Numbered from the stretch's first letter, positions 8,803 to 18,508 are shown. The stretch: 64,000 nt of DNA from Akkermansia biwaensis (GCF_026072915.1 NZ_AP025943.1:1054001-1118000); one strand, 5' to 3'. Notes: a model not told the origin generated them from the sequence alone. Numbers and translations are program-made.

Positions 8803-10638
8803 CTAGTTCCCTGCCTTGCGGGATTCCCGGACGCGGTCGTTGGCGTTCAGGATGCGCTTGCGCAGGCGGATGAAATGAGGCGTGGCCTCTACCAGTTCAT
8901 CCGCTTCAATGTATTCAATGGCGCGTTCCAGGGAGAAGTTGACGGGAGGTGAAAGCTGGATGCCGTCCCCCTTCGTGGCGGAACGGATGTTGTTCAAATG
9001 CTTTTCCTTGCACGGATTCACGGGCATGTCCATCTGGCGCGGGTTTTCACCCACGATCTGCCCTTCGTAAATGTCCTCCTGCGGTCCCACGAACAGGCGC
9101 CCGCGCTCTTCCAGGGCGGCCAGGGCGAAGGGGGTGGAAACTCCCGTTTCCATGGAAACAAGCGTGCCCGTGGTGCGCGTGGTGATTTCCCCGGCGTAGG
9201 GGCCGTAATCCCGGAACAAGTGGGAGAAAATGCCGTGGCCGGACGTCAGGTTCACCAGCTCGAATTCAAACCCGATGATGCCGCGGGTGGGGATGTACGC
9301 CTGGATGAAGGTATGACCCGTGCCCTCCTTGCATACCATGTCTTCCATCTGTCCCTTGCGGGCGTTCAGGAGCTTCATGACGCCGTTGGAATATTCGTCC
9401 GGCACTTCCACGTAAATCGTCTCGTACGGCTCCGTCAGGCGGTCGTTCTCATCCCTTTTCATGATCACGGTGGGACGGGAAACGCACAGCTCGTAATTTT
9501 CACGGCGCATGGTTTCCACAAGCACGGCAATCTGCATGGCCCCGCGGGCGGAAACGGAGAACACGCCGGCCTTGTCCGTATCCTCCACCTGGATGGAAAT
9601 ATTCGTACGCATCTCCCGCATCAGGCGGTCGCGAATCACGCGGGAAGTAACGTTCTTGCCGTCACGGCCGCCAAAGGGGCCGTTGTTGATGGAAAATTCC
9701 ATGGAGATCGTAGGCGGATCAATCGCCACGAATGGCAGGGCTTCCGTCTCCTGGGAACCGCCGAGGGTTTCACCGATGTTTACGTTCTCAAACCCCGCCA
9801 CGCCCACAATATTGCCCGCCACGCCCACGGCGGAATCCGTAGTGCCCAGTCCGGAATATTCAAACATGCGGGTGACCTTGCCGGAAACACAGGTTCCTCC
9901 GCTCTGGTGGAGCCAGACGGTGTCTCCCTTCTTTACGGAACCGGAAGTGATACGGCCAATGGCGACGCGGCCCACGTAATCATCCCAGTCAATATTGGAA
10001 ACGAGCATCTTGAACTCCCCTTCCGGGTCGGCGTCCTTCGGTGCCGGGATATGTTCCACAATCTTGAACAGGAGGGGCGTGCAGTCCACGGGAGGTTCCC
10101 CTTCCATGGAATTCATGAAATAGCCGTCGCGGGCGGAGCCGTACACGAAGGGGGCTTCAAACTGTTCGTCCGTAGCGCCCAGCTCCAGGAACAGTTCCAG
10201 CACCTGGTCATGCACGGCGGCGGGATCGGCGTGCGGACGGTCGATCTTGTTAATCACCACGATAGGCATCAATCCTTCCTGGAGAGCCTTGCGAAGCACG
10301 AAGCGCGTCTGGGCCTGCGGCCCTTCAAAAGCATCCACCACCAGAAGAACGCCGTCCACCATCTTCATCACGCGTTCTACTTCACCGCCGAAATCGGCAT
10401 GTCCAGGAGTATCAACGATGTTGATGGTGTATCCGTTCCAGAGGATGGAAGTGTTCTTCGCCTTGATCGTGATGCCTTTTTCACGTTCCAGATCCATGGA
10501 ATCCATGGCGCGTTCCTGCACGGCCTGGTTGGCCCGGTAGGCGCCGCCCGCCTGCAGAAGTTGGTCAACCAGGGTGGTTTTCCCATGGTCAACGTGAGCG
10601 ATGATGGCGAGATTGCGGAACTTGGAAGGATCTGACAT
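8803..10638 (-). CDS. typA: Translational GTPase TypA/BipA
   Basis: Ribosome-associated GTPase of the EF-G-like superfamily that helps 50S assembly and stress adaptation. The 611-residue protein has the G1 loop AHVDHGKT at residues 14-21, the DTPGHADF G3 motif, the NKID G4 motif and the domain III-V order typical of TypA. The C-terminal domain contains the [10 protein letters not shown] and [13 protein letters not shown] segments that separate TypA from LepA and EF-G. Length matches the family. It is convergent with the FrhB-like gene and transcribed from a TTGACA/TTAGCT promoter that leaves almost no leader. Confidence 0.95.
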   Translation of the reverse strand: MSDPSKFRNLAIIAHVDHGKTTLVDQLLQAGGAYRANQAVQERAMDSMDLEREKGITIKAKNTSILWNGYTINIVDTPGHADFGGEVERVMKMVDGVLLVVDAFEGPQAQTRFVLRKALQEGLMPIVVINKIDRPHADPAAVHDQVLELFLELGATDEQFEAPFVYGSARDGYFMNSMEGEPPVDCTPLLFKIVEHIPAPKDADPEGEFKMLVSNIDWDDYVGRVAIGRITSGSVKKGDTVWLHQSGGTCVSGKVTRMFEYSGLGTTDSAVGVAGNIVGVAGFENVNIGETLGGSQETEALPFVAIDPPTISMEFSINNGPFGGRDGKNVTSRVIRDRLMREMRTNISIQVEDTDKAGVFSVSARGAMQIAVLVETMRRENYELCVSRPTVIMKRDENDRLTEPYETIYVEVPDEYSNGVMKLLNARKGQMEDMVCKEGTGHTFIQAYIPTRGIIGFEFELVNLTSGHGIFSHLFRDYGPYAGEITTRTTGTLVSMETGVSTPFALAALEERGRLFVGPQEDIYEGQIVGENPRQMDMPVNPCKEKHLNNIRSATKGDGIQLSPPVNFSLERAIEYIEADELVEATPHFIRLRKRILNANDRVRESRKAGN

Positions 10639-10648
10639 TTCGCGCGAG

Positions 10649-10677
10649 AGCTAAAGGCACGGGAAAATAAATGTCAA
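10649..10677 (-). promoter_or_regulatory. Sigma70-like promoter of typA
   Basis: On the minus strand: consensus TTGACA (10672-10677), a 17-nt spacer and TTAGCT (10649-10654). The -10 box ends 10 nt before the typA ATG, so the predicted leader is only a few nucleotides. Confidence 0.6.
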
Positions 10678-10841
10678 GCCTGCTCCACGAATACCGTCAT
10701 AATAATTCCACGCGCGCGAGGCTTCCACGAAGTGCCGTGATTGACGGAACTTTTCCCTCACGCGTGAATTTATAGCTTTCCCCGGCGGGCAAATGCGGCT
10801 ATCCTGCTCCGGCACAAACAATTTCCTAATTTTAAACGACA

Positions 10842-11708
10842 ATGAAGATTTGGTTAGACGGCAAGCTAGTGGAACAGGAGGAAGCCAAGACCTCCGTGTT
10901 TGATCATGGCACACTTTACGGCGACGGTATTTTTGAGGGCATCCGCTTTTATAACAGGCGCGTTTTCCGGCTGGAAGATCACATGGACCGCCTGTTCAAC
11001 TGTGCCCATTACTTGCTGCTGGACATGCCCTACAGCAAGGAGGAACTGTCCAAAGCCGTTTGCGAAACCGCGGCGGCCTCCGGCCTGGACGACGGCTATA
11101 TTCGCCTGGTAGTCACGCGCGGCATCGGCAACCTGGGGCTCAATCCTTTCAACTGCAAGCGTTCCTGCGTTTATATCATCGCGGATAAAATATCCCTGTA
11201 CGATCCGGCAGTTTATGAAAACGGCCTGTCCCTGATCACCAGTTCCATCCGCCGCAATCGTCCGGACACCATTTGCCCGCAGGTGAAATCCCTCAATTAC
11301 CTCAACAATATCCTGGCCAAGGTGGAAGCCGTGCGTCAGGGAGCGGCGGAAGCCCTGATGCTGAACGACCAGGGCAACGTGGCGGAATGCACGGGGGACA
11401 ACATCTTCATCGTGAAGGACGGTACCGTTTATACGCCCCCGGTGACGGACGGTGCGCTGGACGGCATCACCCGCCGCGTGGTTCTGGAAATTTGCCGTGA
11501 ACAGCAAATCCCGGCGGAAGAAAAAACCATGAACCGCTTCACGGTTACGTGCGCGGACGAATGCTTCCTGACCGGAACGGCCGCAGAATGCGTTCCCGTC
11601 ACCAAATTGGACAGCTACGAGCTGGGTTCCGGCAAAATCGGCCCCGTGACCGCCCGCATTCTGGCGCGCTTCCAGGAACTGACCCAGCACACGGGCACGG
11701 AATTTTAA
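10842..11708 (+). CDS. ilvE: Class IV branched-chain amino acid aminotransferase
   Basis: PLP-dependent transaminase interconverting leucine, isoleucine and valine with their 2-oxo acids. The 288-residue product shows the fold-IV start (VFDHGTLYGDGIFEGIR), the PLP lysine K149 in VKSLNYLNN, and the ECTGDNIFIV block that contacts the cofactor. The C-terminal FLTGTAAECVPV loop binds the substrate carboxylate. D-amino acid transaminases and aminodeoxychorismate lyases share this fold, so branched-chain specificity is inferred from the overall motif pattern. The gene stands alone between a leader of about 40 nt and a strong terminator. Confidence 0.85.
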   Translation: MKIWLDGKLVEQEEAKTSVFDHGTLYGDGIFEGIRFYNRRVFRLEDHMDRLFNCAHYLLLDMPYSKEELSKAVCETAAASGLDDGYIRLVVTRGIGNLGLNPFNCKRSCVYIIADKISLYDPAVYENGLSLITSSIRRNRPDTICPQVKSLNYLNNILAKVEAVRQGAAEALMLNDQGNVAECTGDNIFIVKDGTVYTPPVTDGALDGITRRVVLEICREQQIPAEEKTMNRFTVTCADECFLTGTAAECVPVTKLDSYELGSGKIGPVTARILARFQELTQHTGTEF

Positions 11709-11731
11709 TTCCGTTTCCTTTTCAACCGTAA

Positions 11732-11768
11732 AGCCGCTCTTCTTTCCGGGAAGAGCGGCTTTTTCTTT
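11732..11768 (+). terminator. Rho-independent terminator after ilvE
   Basis: AGCCGCTCTTC pairs with GAAGAGCGGCT around a short loop and is followed by TTTTTCTTT. Confidence 0.88.
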
Positions 11769-11854
11769 CAGGAGGATTCCTTAAAAGTTAATCCTGAATG
11801 AGAGGGGAGGAACTGTTCCAACCCCTTACATCGGAATATGAAAAAACAGGCTTA

Positions 11855-12775
11855 TTACTTCTTCGGCAGACCGGTTTCCGGGTCAAACTGCTTGGCCTGC
11901 TCCATGTGTTCCTTGGTCTGGTAAAAACGCACGTAGTCAATCAGGAACTCAACCGGATATCCCGTGCCGTCCTGGGGAGCTTTTTCACACCAGTTGCCGC
12001 CTACGGCGGAATTGAGGATCAGGTAAAAGGGCGTCCGGAAGGGATTGCCCGCCCCATTCGCGTAATTTGTGGTATTCAGGTCGATGGACTTTACCAGCTT
12101 GTCGTCCACCATCAGCTTGATGCTGTCCTTATCCCACTCCATGACGTAGATATGGAAATGGTCGGAAAGATTGTTGATCTTCACCGTGCCGCCGCGTGAG
12201 GCGTCTTTCTTGGAGACGCCGTCCGGGCTCAGATGGAAGGTGGAATAAACCACGTCCGGCTGCTGGGAAATATTTTCCATCATGTCAATTTCCCCGTTGG
12301 TGGGCCATCCCCACTTGTTCTTGCCCAGCAGCCAGATGGCGGGCCAGATGCCCTTGGCCTTGTTGGGAAGTTTGGCGCGGACTTCCAGTCTGCCGAACAG
12401 GAAAGTCTTCGTTTTAAGCGTGCTGACGGAGCCGGAAGTATAAGGCATGAATTTGGTGTTTTTAATCCATTCCGCGTTGCTTTTCTTGTAATTGATGTTG
12501 GCAAATTTCTCAAAATGGGTCTCCAACACCAGATTGCCGTCTTTCACGCGCAAATTCTTCGGGCGTGCGGTATATGTCTGCTGGGAACCTTGGTTGCGGA
12601 CAACACCCAGTTCCGGCTGCCATTTCTTGGGGTTGACCTTGGTGCCGTTGAACTCGTCGCCCCACACGTACACCCAGCCGCCCGGCAGGGTCTTGGGAGG
12701 ATTGACGTTTTCTCCCTTTCCGGACGTGCACAGACACGCCGCCAGCAATACGGCAAACAGGCCTTTCTTCATCAT
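11855..12775 (-). CDS. GH16 family beta-glycosidase, probable lipoprotein
   Basis: Exported glycoside hydrolase family 16 enzyme of 306 residues, a class acting on beta-1,3/1,4-glucans, galactans or, in gut mucin degraders, poly-LacNAc in O-glycans. The catalytic signature E-I-D-M-M-E is intact (nucleophile E162, D164, acid/base E167) inside a single jelly-roll domain with the WPAIWLLG strand before it. The N-terminus has a hydrophobic export signal ending in LLAAC, a plausible lipobox, which would anchor it to a membrane. The start is placed at one of two adjacent ATGs (12775 or 12772), since the longer frame begins with TTG. Substrate cannot be fixed from sequence alone. Confidence 0.85.
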   Translation of the reverse strand: MMKKGLFAVLLAACLCTSGKGENVNPPKTLPGGWVYVWGDEFNGTKVNPKKWQPELGVVRNQGSQQTYTARPKNLRVKDGNLVLETHFEKFANINYKKSNAEWIKNTKFMPYTSGSVSTLKTKTFLFGRLEVRAKLPNKAKGIWPAIWLLGKNKWGWPTNGEIDMMENISQQPDVVYSTFHLSPDGVSKKDASRGGTVKINNLSDHFHIYVMEWDKDSIKLMVDDKLVKSIDLNTTNYANGAGNPFRTPFYLILNSAVGGNWCEKAPQDGTGYPVEFLIDYVRFYQTKEHMEQAKQFDPETGLPKK

Positions 12776-12922
12776 ATGGACCAATACTGTACTTGAAGGG
12801 TCCGCCTTTCAATCAAAATCCAGCCCATGCATGCTTGCCATTGAAAATTCCGGAGCGAGCCTGTTCAGGCCCTGGTAAAAATTTAAGGAGAAATGGCCTC
12901 CTGCCTGTGTTATATTCCATCC

Positions 12923-13471
12923 ATGAATACAAATTTTCCGGAGAAATGCTCGGCGATGCTCCATCAAACGCCCCTGGGGCCGGTCGGCATCGTGGAAAAC
13001 GGAACGGCCATCACGCATATCTTTTGGGGACACATGGTGCGGCCGGAGCAACTGCGATGGAAGGATACTCCCCTGCTGAAAGATGCCGCCGGACAGCTTG
13101 ACGAATATTTCCGGGGAGTCCGCCGCATTTTTGACCTGCCGCTCGCTCCGCAGGGCACTCCCTTTGAAGAAGCCGTCTGGCAGGCTCTTCTGACCATTCC
13201 CTACGGGGAGACGAGAAGCTATGCCGACATCGCCCGGCAAACGGGCAGGCCGTCTGCCTGCCGCCCCGTAGGCCGAGCCAATGGGCACAACCCCATAAGC
13301 ATTATTATTCCCTGCCACAGGGTCATTGGCGCCAACAAAAAATTGACTGGGTATACAGGAGGGTTGTCCATCAAACAATACTTGCTTGAACTGGAACAGG
13401 GGGCGACATCTTCCTTCCTGCCCCTGCCGGAAGAGCAACACATGTCCCGGGACCTTTCCTCCACCTGTTAA
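12923..13471 (+). CDS. ogt: Methylated-DNA--protein-cysteine methyltransferase
   Basis: Suicide DNA-repair protein that moves the alkyl group from O6-alkylguanine to its own cysteine. The 182-residue product has the helix-turn-helix region (YGETRSYADIARQTG) and the active-site IIPCHRV with the Asn hinge (RANGHNPISIIIPCHRV). The C-terminal GYTGG loop follows, and beyond it an unusual tail of about 30 residues. Two starts are possible: ATG at 12923 is preferred because TATATT ends 6 nt upstream, as in other leaderless genes here. ATG at 12893 has an AAGGAG only 2 nt away, too close for normal use. Confidence 0.88.
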   Translation: MNTNFPEKCSAMLHQTPLGPVGIVENGTAITHIFWGHMVRPEQLRWKDTPLLKDAAGQLDEYFRGVRRIFDLPLAPQGTPFEEAVWQALLTIPYGETRSYADIARQTGRPSACRPVGRANGHNPISIIIPCHRVIGANKKLTGYTGGLSIKQYLLELEQGATSSFLPLPEEQHMSRDLSSTC

Positions 13472-13492
13472 GACGGGAAAACTGGAAAAAGC

Positions 13493-14104
13493 CTATTCCT
13501 GCGGAGCTTCCTCCTGATTCTCCTGGTTTTCCTGATTCTCAAGGGATTTCAGGGCGTCCTTGGGCGACTCAATGCCCAGCCACTGCAAAGGAAGGAGTTC
13601 TCCGGTAACCTTGTAATGCTTGTAAGTCAGCCCAGCGAACAGCGCCAGGAAAAACATCAGAACGGCATACAAAGCCATCCACATGTAATTTTTCCGGGCC
13701 GTGCGGGTAGCCTGGTCCGCAAGCTGCTGCAAATTCTGCATGGCGGGAGAAATAGATTCTTCCTTACTGTTCTCTCGGTCCGTTTCGGAGACCGGGAGGG
13801 AAACCGGTTCTTCAGAGAACTTCAAATGCACCTCTCCCAAAATAATATCGTCCCCTTCATACAGGGCGGCAGGCCCCATGGGAGTCAGGCCGTTGATTTT
13901 GACGCCGTTGGTGGAACCCAGGTCTTCGATGACATAACCGCCGTCCTTGTACTGGAGCAACGCATGTTCTCCTGATACGGAAGGAGAGGGAATGGCAATT
14001 TCACAATGTTCATCCCGACCGATGCGAGCGAAATATTCGCCGTTTTTCGGGAGAACAATGGTTTTCTCGGAACCGTCAGGCAGCAGAATGGAAAGGCGGG
14101 GCAT
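13493..14104 (-). CDS. FHA-domain membrane protein
   Basis: The 203-residue product has an N-terminal forkhead-associated domain at about residues 25-95, with the expected RIGRD, SVSGEHALL and LGSTNGVKING motifs. FHA domains bind phosphothreonine peptides, so this protein probably docks a Ser/Thr-phosphorylated partner. A linker follows, then one transmembrane helix (about 140-160) and a short tail with the repeated tripeptide NQE. With the domain order FHA-TM, the FHA part is predicted in the cytoplasm. It faces a DUF805 membrane gene in divergent orientation across about 130 bp. No kinase gene is in the window, and the partner is unknown. Confidence 0.8.
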   Translation of the reverse strand: MPRLSILLPDGSEKTIVLPKNGEYFARIGRDEHCEIAIPSPSVSGEHALLQYKDGGYVIEDLGSTNGVKINGLTPMGPAALYEGDDIILGEVHLKFSEEPVSLPVSETDRENSKEESISPAMQNLQQLADQATRTARKNYMWMALYAVLMFFLALFAGLTYKHYKVTGELLPLQWLGIESPKDALKSLENQENQENQEEAPQE

Positions 14105-14199
14105 GATTTACAGCTGATGATGCCATGCCGGCACTTCTTTTCAATCCAAAAGACCGTTTGCACGCATTCCATTGGAAAAAGCCGCACCAATGCCATCTA

Positions 14200-14228
14200 T
14201 TGACACCTCTGATTGATAGTGATTTAAT
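14200..14228 (+). promoter_or_regulatory. Sigma70-like promoter of DUF805 gene, leaderless
   Basis: Consensus TTGACA (14200-14205), a 17-nt spacer and TTTAAT (14223-14228). Only 5 nt separate the -10 box from the GTG start at 14234, so translation would begin at or next to the 5' end. Confidence 0.65.
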
Positions 14229-14233
14229 AACTC

Positions 14234-14737
14234 GTGCCTTCTCTCTCCCCTTCTTTTACAGGCTACAATCTGGCCACAGCCGTCAAAAGCGTTTTCCGCA
14301 AATACGCACGCTTTTCAGGCCGCGCCACCTTGTCCGAATTCTGGTACTGGACATTGGGACAAACGGTGATTTTCATTCTCTTGTGGATGCTCAGCCTGGC
14401 ATTTATGCTGAACCTTTTTATTTTCAATGATCCCCAGCAGATGCCGCCCTCCAGGGTTTTCAACCATGTTCTGGCAGGAGAAAGCCCGGTGCTGTTATGG
14501 GCGCTCTTCACGCTGCTCCCTTCTCTGGCCGTGGGATGCAGACGCCTGCATGATACCAATAAAAGCGGCGCGCTTCTTCTGCTGAACCTCATTCCGCTGG
14601 CGGGCCCCATCCTTCTCATCATCTTTTTTTGCGAGGACAGCCAGCGGGAAACAAACCAATACGGCCCTTCGGAAAAATATCCGGAAGGCAGCGATCGGGC
14701 CGGTCTTATTCCTCCCGGACGTATTCCACCCCCCTAG
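14234..14737 (+). CDS. DUF805 family inner-membrane protein
   Basis: A 167-residue membrane protein of the DUF805 family (PF05656), recognised by the amphipathic N-terminus with FSGRATLSEFWYW, three to four hydrophobic segments and the CRRLHDTNKSG loop between helices. Family members have no settled biochemical role. The proposed start is GTG at 14234, supported by a strong promoter whose -10 box ends 5 nt upstream. No ATG lies near the N-terminus. The C-terminal tail is proline-rich. It is divergent from the FHA-domain gene, and the two share the intergenic region. Confidence 0.8.
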   Translation: MPSLSPSFTGYNLATAVKSVFRKYARFSGRATLSEFWYWTLGQTVIFILLWMLSLAFMLNLFIFNDPQQMPPSRVFNHVLAGESPVLLWALFTLLPSLAVGCRRLHDTNKSGALLLLNLIPLAGPILLIIFFCEDSQRETNQYGPSEKYPEGSDRAGLIPPGRIPPP

Positions 14738-14787
14738 GTGGCATGAATCCCATGCCGTGGAAACGGACGTACAGTCCTGCACTTGTC

Positions 14788-14815
14788 TTGCTTTCGGGCC
14801 AAAAATGCCTAAGAT
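14788..14815 (+). promoter_or_regulatory. Sigma70-like promoter of obg, leaderless
   Basis: TTGCTT (14788-14793), a 16-nt spacer and TAAGAT (14810-14815), followed by only 6 nt before the ATG at 14822. No Shine-Dalgarno sequence fits between. Confidence 0.6.
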
Positions 14816-14821
14816 CAAGCC

Positions 14822-15874
14822 ATGTTTGTTGACAACATCCGCATATTTGCCAAGGCAGGAAAGGGAGGAAACGGGCTGGTCAGCTTCCGCAGGGCCAAAT
14901 TCGTGCCCAAGGGCGGCCCGGACGGCGGGGACGGCGGCGATGGCGGTAGCGTCATTCTGGAAGTGGACCCACACACGAATGACCTGCGTTCCTTTTTCTA
15001 CGATCCCAAGCTGATCGCTACGGACGGCGTAGGCGGCCAGGGAGCTAAAAAACACGGCAAAAACGGGAAATCCGTCATCGGGAAAGTTCCGCCCGGCACC
15101 ATCATCTACCGCAGCAATGCCTCTTCCATGTCGGAAGCCACGTGGCTGGAGCGGGAAGGCGACGGCATTGAACTGGAAAAAATCGCGGACCTGACGGAAA
15201 TAGGAACCCGGTTCACGCTGTGCCAGGGCGGCATCGGCGGCAAAGGCAACTGGCACTTCCGTTCCGCCACCAACCAAGCCCCCACGGAAGCGGAACTGGG
15301 CAGGGAAGGGGAGGAAGGCGTCTTTTTCATGGAACTGCGCCGCATTGCGGACGCGGGGCTGGTGGGCTACCCCAATGCCGGCAAAAGCACGCTGCTGGGC
15401 GACATTTCCGCAGCCAAGCCGAAAGTCGCCAACTATCCGTTCACGACACTTCAACCCATCATCGGCGTGGTGGAATTCAACAGTTTCCGCCGCTGCGTGG
15501 TAGCGGACATCCCCGGCATCATTGAAGGCGCACACCGCAACCGCGGCCTGGGGCACGAATTCCTGCGCCACATCACCCGCTGCAAGGTACTCGTCTTCGT
15601 TCTGGACATGGCCGGAAGCGAAGGGCGCGACCCCATTGAAGACTTGCAGAACCTCCGCACGGAAATCAAACTTTACAGCGAAGACCTGGCCAAACAACCC
15701 TGGTTTGTCGTCGCCAATAAAATGGACCTGGAAGGTGCGGAAGACAACCTGGCCAGCTTCAGACTGCGCTTCCCGAAGGTGGATGTGGTCCCCCTTTCCG
15801 CCCTCAACGGTGACGGCATCGCACAACTCAAGAGCAAGCTCGATCAACTCGTAGGCTATAAATTCGTTCACTGA
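14822..15874 (+). CDS. obgE: GTPase Obg/CgtA
   Basis: Essential ribosome-assembly GTPase of 350 residues. The N-terminal Obg domain (1-160) carries the expected glycine-rich repeats (GGNGLVSFRR, GGDGGDGGSV, GGKGNWHF). The G domain starts at G1 GYPNAGKST (182-190), with the DIPGIIEGA switch II and the NKMD G4 motif. The protein ends soon after the G domain, so the C-terminal OCT domain present in some Obg proteins is absent, which is common in many phyla. A kinase-like gene follows after 37 nt and may share the transcript. The ATG is the only start that keeps the invariant FVDN N-terminus. Confidence 0.94.
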   Translation: MFVDNIRIFAKAGKGGNGLVSFRRAKFVPKGGPDGGDGGDGGSVILEVDPHTNDLRSFFYDPKLIATDGVGGQGAKKHGKNGKSVIGKVPPGTIIYRSNASSMSEATWLEREGDGIELEKIADLTEIGTRFTLCQGGIGGKGNWHFRSATNQAPTEAELGREGEEGVFFMELRRIADAGLVGYPNAGKSTLLGDISAAKPKVANYPFTTLQPIIGVVEFNSFRRCVVADIPGIIEGAHRNRGLGHEFLRHITRCKVLVFVLDMAGSEGRDPIEDLQNLRTEIKLYSEDLAKQPWFVVANKMDLEGAEDNLASFRLRFPKVDVVPLSALNGDGIAQLKSKLDQLVGYKFVH

Positions 15875-15911
15875 TTCCCGTTCCGCCCAACACTGCCTCA
15901 AACACAACCCC

Positions 15912-17069
15912 ATGAACGCTCCGCTCTCCACGCCAGCCGATCCCGACCAGCTGCTGTGCCGCATTGCCGGAATCGGAGACCTCTTCGCCATTGAAGGGGA
16001 ATTCGTCACCGGCAAGGAAATACCCAGCGGCCACATCAACACCACTTACAAAGCCACCTACCGCAAAAGCGACGGGACGGAAGACTCCTACATTCTGCAG
16101 CGCATCAACGACTATGTCTTCAAAGACCCGAGGGCCGTCATGCGCAACGTGGAAAAAGTCACCCGCCATATCAACTGGAAAGTGCTGCGCCGTGTGAAAG
16201 ACTCCGCCGGGCAGACCCTGAATCTCTACCCGGCGCGCGGCGGGCGCAACTACATAGACATCCCCGGAGACGGCATCTGGCGCTGCTACAACTATCTGGC
16301 CGGCACGCATACGTACGACGTAGTGGAAAACACGCGCCAAGCCTATCAGGCCGGTTTCGCCTTCGGATCTTTCCAGGACCTGATCAGCGACATGAATCCG
16401 GACGACATTGTGGAAACCATTCCCGGCTTTCATCACACCCGGAATCGCTACAACCGCCTCATGGAAGTGGCGGAGCAGGATCCCCGGGGGCGGCTTTCCT
16501 CCTGCCGGGCAGAGCTGGAATTCATCAGGGCGCGGGAGCAGGACGTAGACCGTCTCCTGGACCTCCAGACAAAAGGCATACTGCCCACCCGCATCACCCA
16601 CAACGACACCAAGATCAACAACGTCATGCTGGACGAAGACACGGACCACGCCGTCTGCGTCATTGATCTGGATACGGTTATGCCCGGCCTCGTCCTGTAC
16701 GACTTCGGGGACATGGTGCGCACCGTCACTCCGCCAACGGAAGAAGATGAGGAAGACCTGAGCAAAGTCCGCATGCGCATGCCCATGTTCCAATCCATTG
16801 TGGAAGGTTATCTGCAGGCCGCGCACGGATTCCTGACCCAAGCGGAAATAGATCAGCTCGCCTTTTCCGGAAAGCTTATCACGCTGGAAATCGGCATCCG
16901 CTTCCTTACGGATTATCTGGAAGGGGACCAATACTTCAAGGTTTCCCGGCCCGGACACAACCTGATCCGCTGCCGGACCCAGCTTAAGCTGGTGGAATGC
17001 ATTGAACAGGAACTTCCAGCCATGGAGCAGTATGTCCAGAGGCTGGCAAGGGGCCTGACCAGGAAATAG
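15912..17069 (+). CDS. N-acetylhexosamine 1-kinase-like phosphotransferase
   Basis: A 385-residue kinase of the aminoglycoside phosphotransferase fold. Several stretches resemble bifidobacterial NahK as I recall it: SGHINTTYKA near the N-terminus, YILQRIN, the ETIPGFHHT segment, and ITHNDTKINNV with catalytic-loop D232. The metal-binding VIDLDTVMPGL and the RFLTDYLEGD block also fit. NahK phosphorylates GalNAc or GlcNAc at C1 in the lacto-N-biose/galacto-N-biose pathway, which would suit salvage of mucin sugars. It lies 37 nt behind obg, probably in one transcript. Homoserine or choline kinases share the fold, so function is inferred from motif similarity. Confidence 0.75.
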   Translation: MNAPLSTPADPDQLLCRIAGIGDLFAIEGEFVTGKEIPSGHINTTYKATYRKSDGTEDSYILQRINDYVFKDPRAVMRNVEKVTRHINWKVLRRVKDSAGQTLNLYPARGGRNYIDIPGDGIWRCYNYLAGTHTYDVVENTRQAYQAGFAFGSFQDLISDMNPDDIVETIPGFHHTRNRYNRLMEVAEQDPRGRLSSCRAELEFIRAREQDVDRLLDLQTKGILPTRITHNDTKINNVMLDEDTDHAVCVIDLDTVMPGLVLYDFGDMVRTVTPPTEEDEEDLSKVRMRMPMFQSIVEGYLQAAHGFLTQAEIDQLAFSGKLITLEIGIRFLTDYLEGDQYFKVSRPGHNLIRCRTQLKLVECIEQELPAMEQYVQRLARGLTRK

Positions 17070-17202
17070 GAAGGCCCGGGCGCTTTTCCTTTTTCATCTT
17101 CCTTCCGCCGGGACGGTGATACCGCCCCTTATTATTTATATTGTTTGAACACGTCGGCAATTTCCATAATCCAAGAAACATTCCACACAATCACCGCCAC
17201 GT

Positions 17203-18228
17203 ATGTTCAAAGTTCCGGAAATTCAATTAAACGCCTACGGCAAGCCCGCAAGAATCCTGTATCTGGCCCCCTATGCGCCCGACGCTCCCGATTTCTCCCA
17301 AAAACCCTACACGGGCAACGGAGGTTATCCCCAGTACCACTACAACATTTATAAAGCCATCCAGGACATAGGCTATGATGTAGTCTCCTCCTCCAAGCCG
17401 TACTCCGTACAATTCGCCAAGGGAAACGTGGACTATGTCTTCTCCCTGATGAACAGGTTCCAGATGGCCAAGCCTGAAATCTTCATCTCCTCCTACTGCG
17501 AATTCATCCAGGTGCCCTATCTGGGCGCCCCTCCCAACATTCGCGCCATTGCAGAAGACAAGCTGCTGACCAAGCTTGTCTTCCGCTCCCTGGGCCTCAA
17601 CATGCCGGAGGGCATGGGACTTTCCAAAGAGCGGGAAATTCCGGCGGAAGCCCCCTTCCCCGGTCCCTACTTCGTCAAAAAACGCTTTGGCGCCGCTTCC
17701 GGGGGAATCCGGGAAGACAGCATCTGCGGCACCTGGGAGGCTGTGGCTTCCTGCGCCAAACGCCTTATGGAAAAAGGGCATGAAGTTCTTGTGGAACAAT
17801 ACTGCGAAGGCATTGACGTTACTGTTCCAGTGCTGGGGGGAGAAGAACCCGTCATCCTGGGATTCGTACAGCCGAAGTCCGACAAACCCGGCAACATCAT
17901 CACGGAAGACCTCAAACTGCATGACCATCTGGGCTACCAGCTTGTATCCGTGCACGATCTGGAGCAGGATATCATTGCAGACGTCCGGAAAGTTTGGGCG
18001 GCCCCGGGGCCCCTGGACTACTTTCGCATTGACTACAGGATCGACTTTGAAAAGGGCGAACGCCGCATTCTGGAAATGAACATCTGCTGCCATCTGGGCA
18101 AAAGCGGCTCCATCTGCCTGGCGGCCGCACAACACGGCTACACCCAGGCGGATATTCTTAAATACATCCTTGATTACAGCATGAGAAGGCAGAAGGGCCT
18201 CCAGCAATACGGAACGTGGCTCATTTGA
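17203..18228 (+). CDS. ATP-grasp ligase related to D-Ala-D-Ala ligase
   Basis: The 341-residue protein has the three-part ATP-grasp arrangement. An N-terminal domain carries the LGAPP..A..DK motif seen in D-Ala-D-Ala ligases. A central domain has the glycine-rich VKKRFGAASGGI loop and the EVLVEQYCEG segment. A C-terminal domain has FRIDYRIDF and the metal-binding EMNICCHLG in place of the usual EINT.PG. These features mark an ATP-dependent carboxylate-amine or carboxylate-thiol ligase, but the changed metal motif argues against a normal peptidoglycan Ddl. The substrate is unknown. It has its own leader and a clear terminator, so it seems monocistronic. Confidence 0.75.
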   Translation: MFKVPEIQLNAYGKPARILYLAPYAPDAPDFSQKPYTGNGGYPQYHYNIYKAIQDIGYDVVSSSKPYSVQFAKGNVDYVFSLMNRFQMAKPEIFISSYCEFIQVPYLGAPPNIRAIAEDKLLTKLVFRSLGLNMPEGMGLSKEREIPAEAPFPGPYFVKKRFGAASGGIREDSICGTWEAVASCAKRLMEKGHEVLVEQYCEGIDVTVPVLGGEEPVILGFVQPKSDKPGNIITEDLKLHDHLGYQLVSVHDLEQDIIADVRKVWAAPGPLDYFRIDYRIDFEKGERRILEMNICCHLGKSGSICLAAAQHGYTQADILKYILDYSMRRQKGLQQYGTWLI

Positions 18229-18266
18229 GCCTGACACGTGCCTTCCTATACACAAAACCGCTCGCC

Positions 18267-18303
18267 AATTTACGGACAGGAAAAGCTCCTGTCCGTAAAT
18301 TTT
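18267..18303 (+). terminator. Rho-independent terminator after ATP-grasp gene
   Basis: A perfect long stem, AATTTACGGACAGGA with its complement, encloses a short loop and ends in TTTTATT, 39 nt after the stop codon. The A-rich left flank allows it to work on either strand. Confidence 0.85.
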
Positions 18304-18508
18304 ATTGCATATTTTATAGTAAGGAATGTTCGTGTTTTGCTTCTGAAAAGAAAGTTCCTTCTAAGAAATATGGGAATTAGCTATTCTCTGCCCTGAGAAA
18401 TAAAATCCTAATGAGCTTTTCGGCATAACATTTTAGGCGTCTTTCATTTGGGCGACCGGTAGTTCTACATTGTCTGCAAATCATTTAACAATCCTGATTT
18501 ACAAGACA

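Noticed and set aside
8998-10635. Antisense frame of 545 codons over typA
   Set aside because: Shadow of a conserved GTPase gene, histidine- and glycine-rich with no family pattern.
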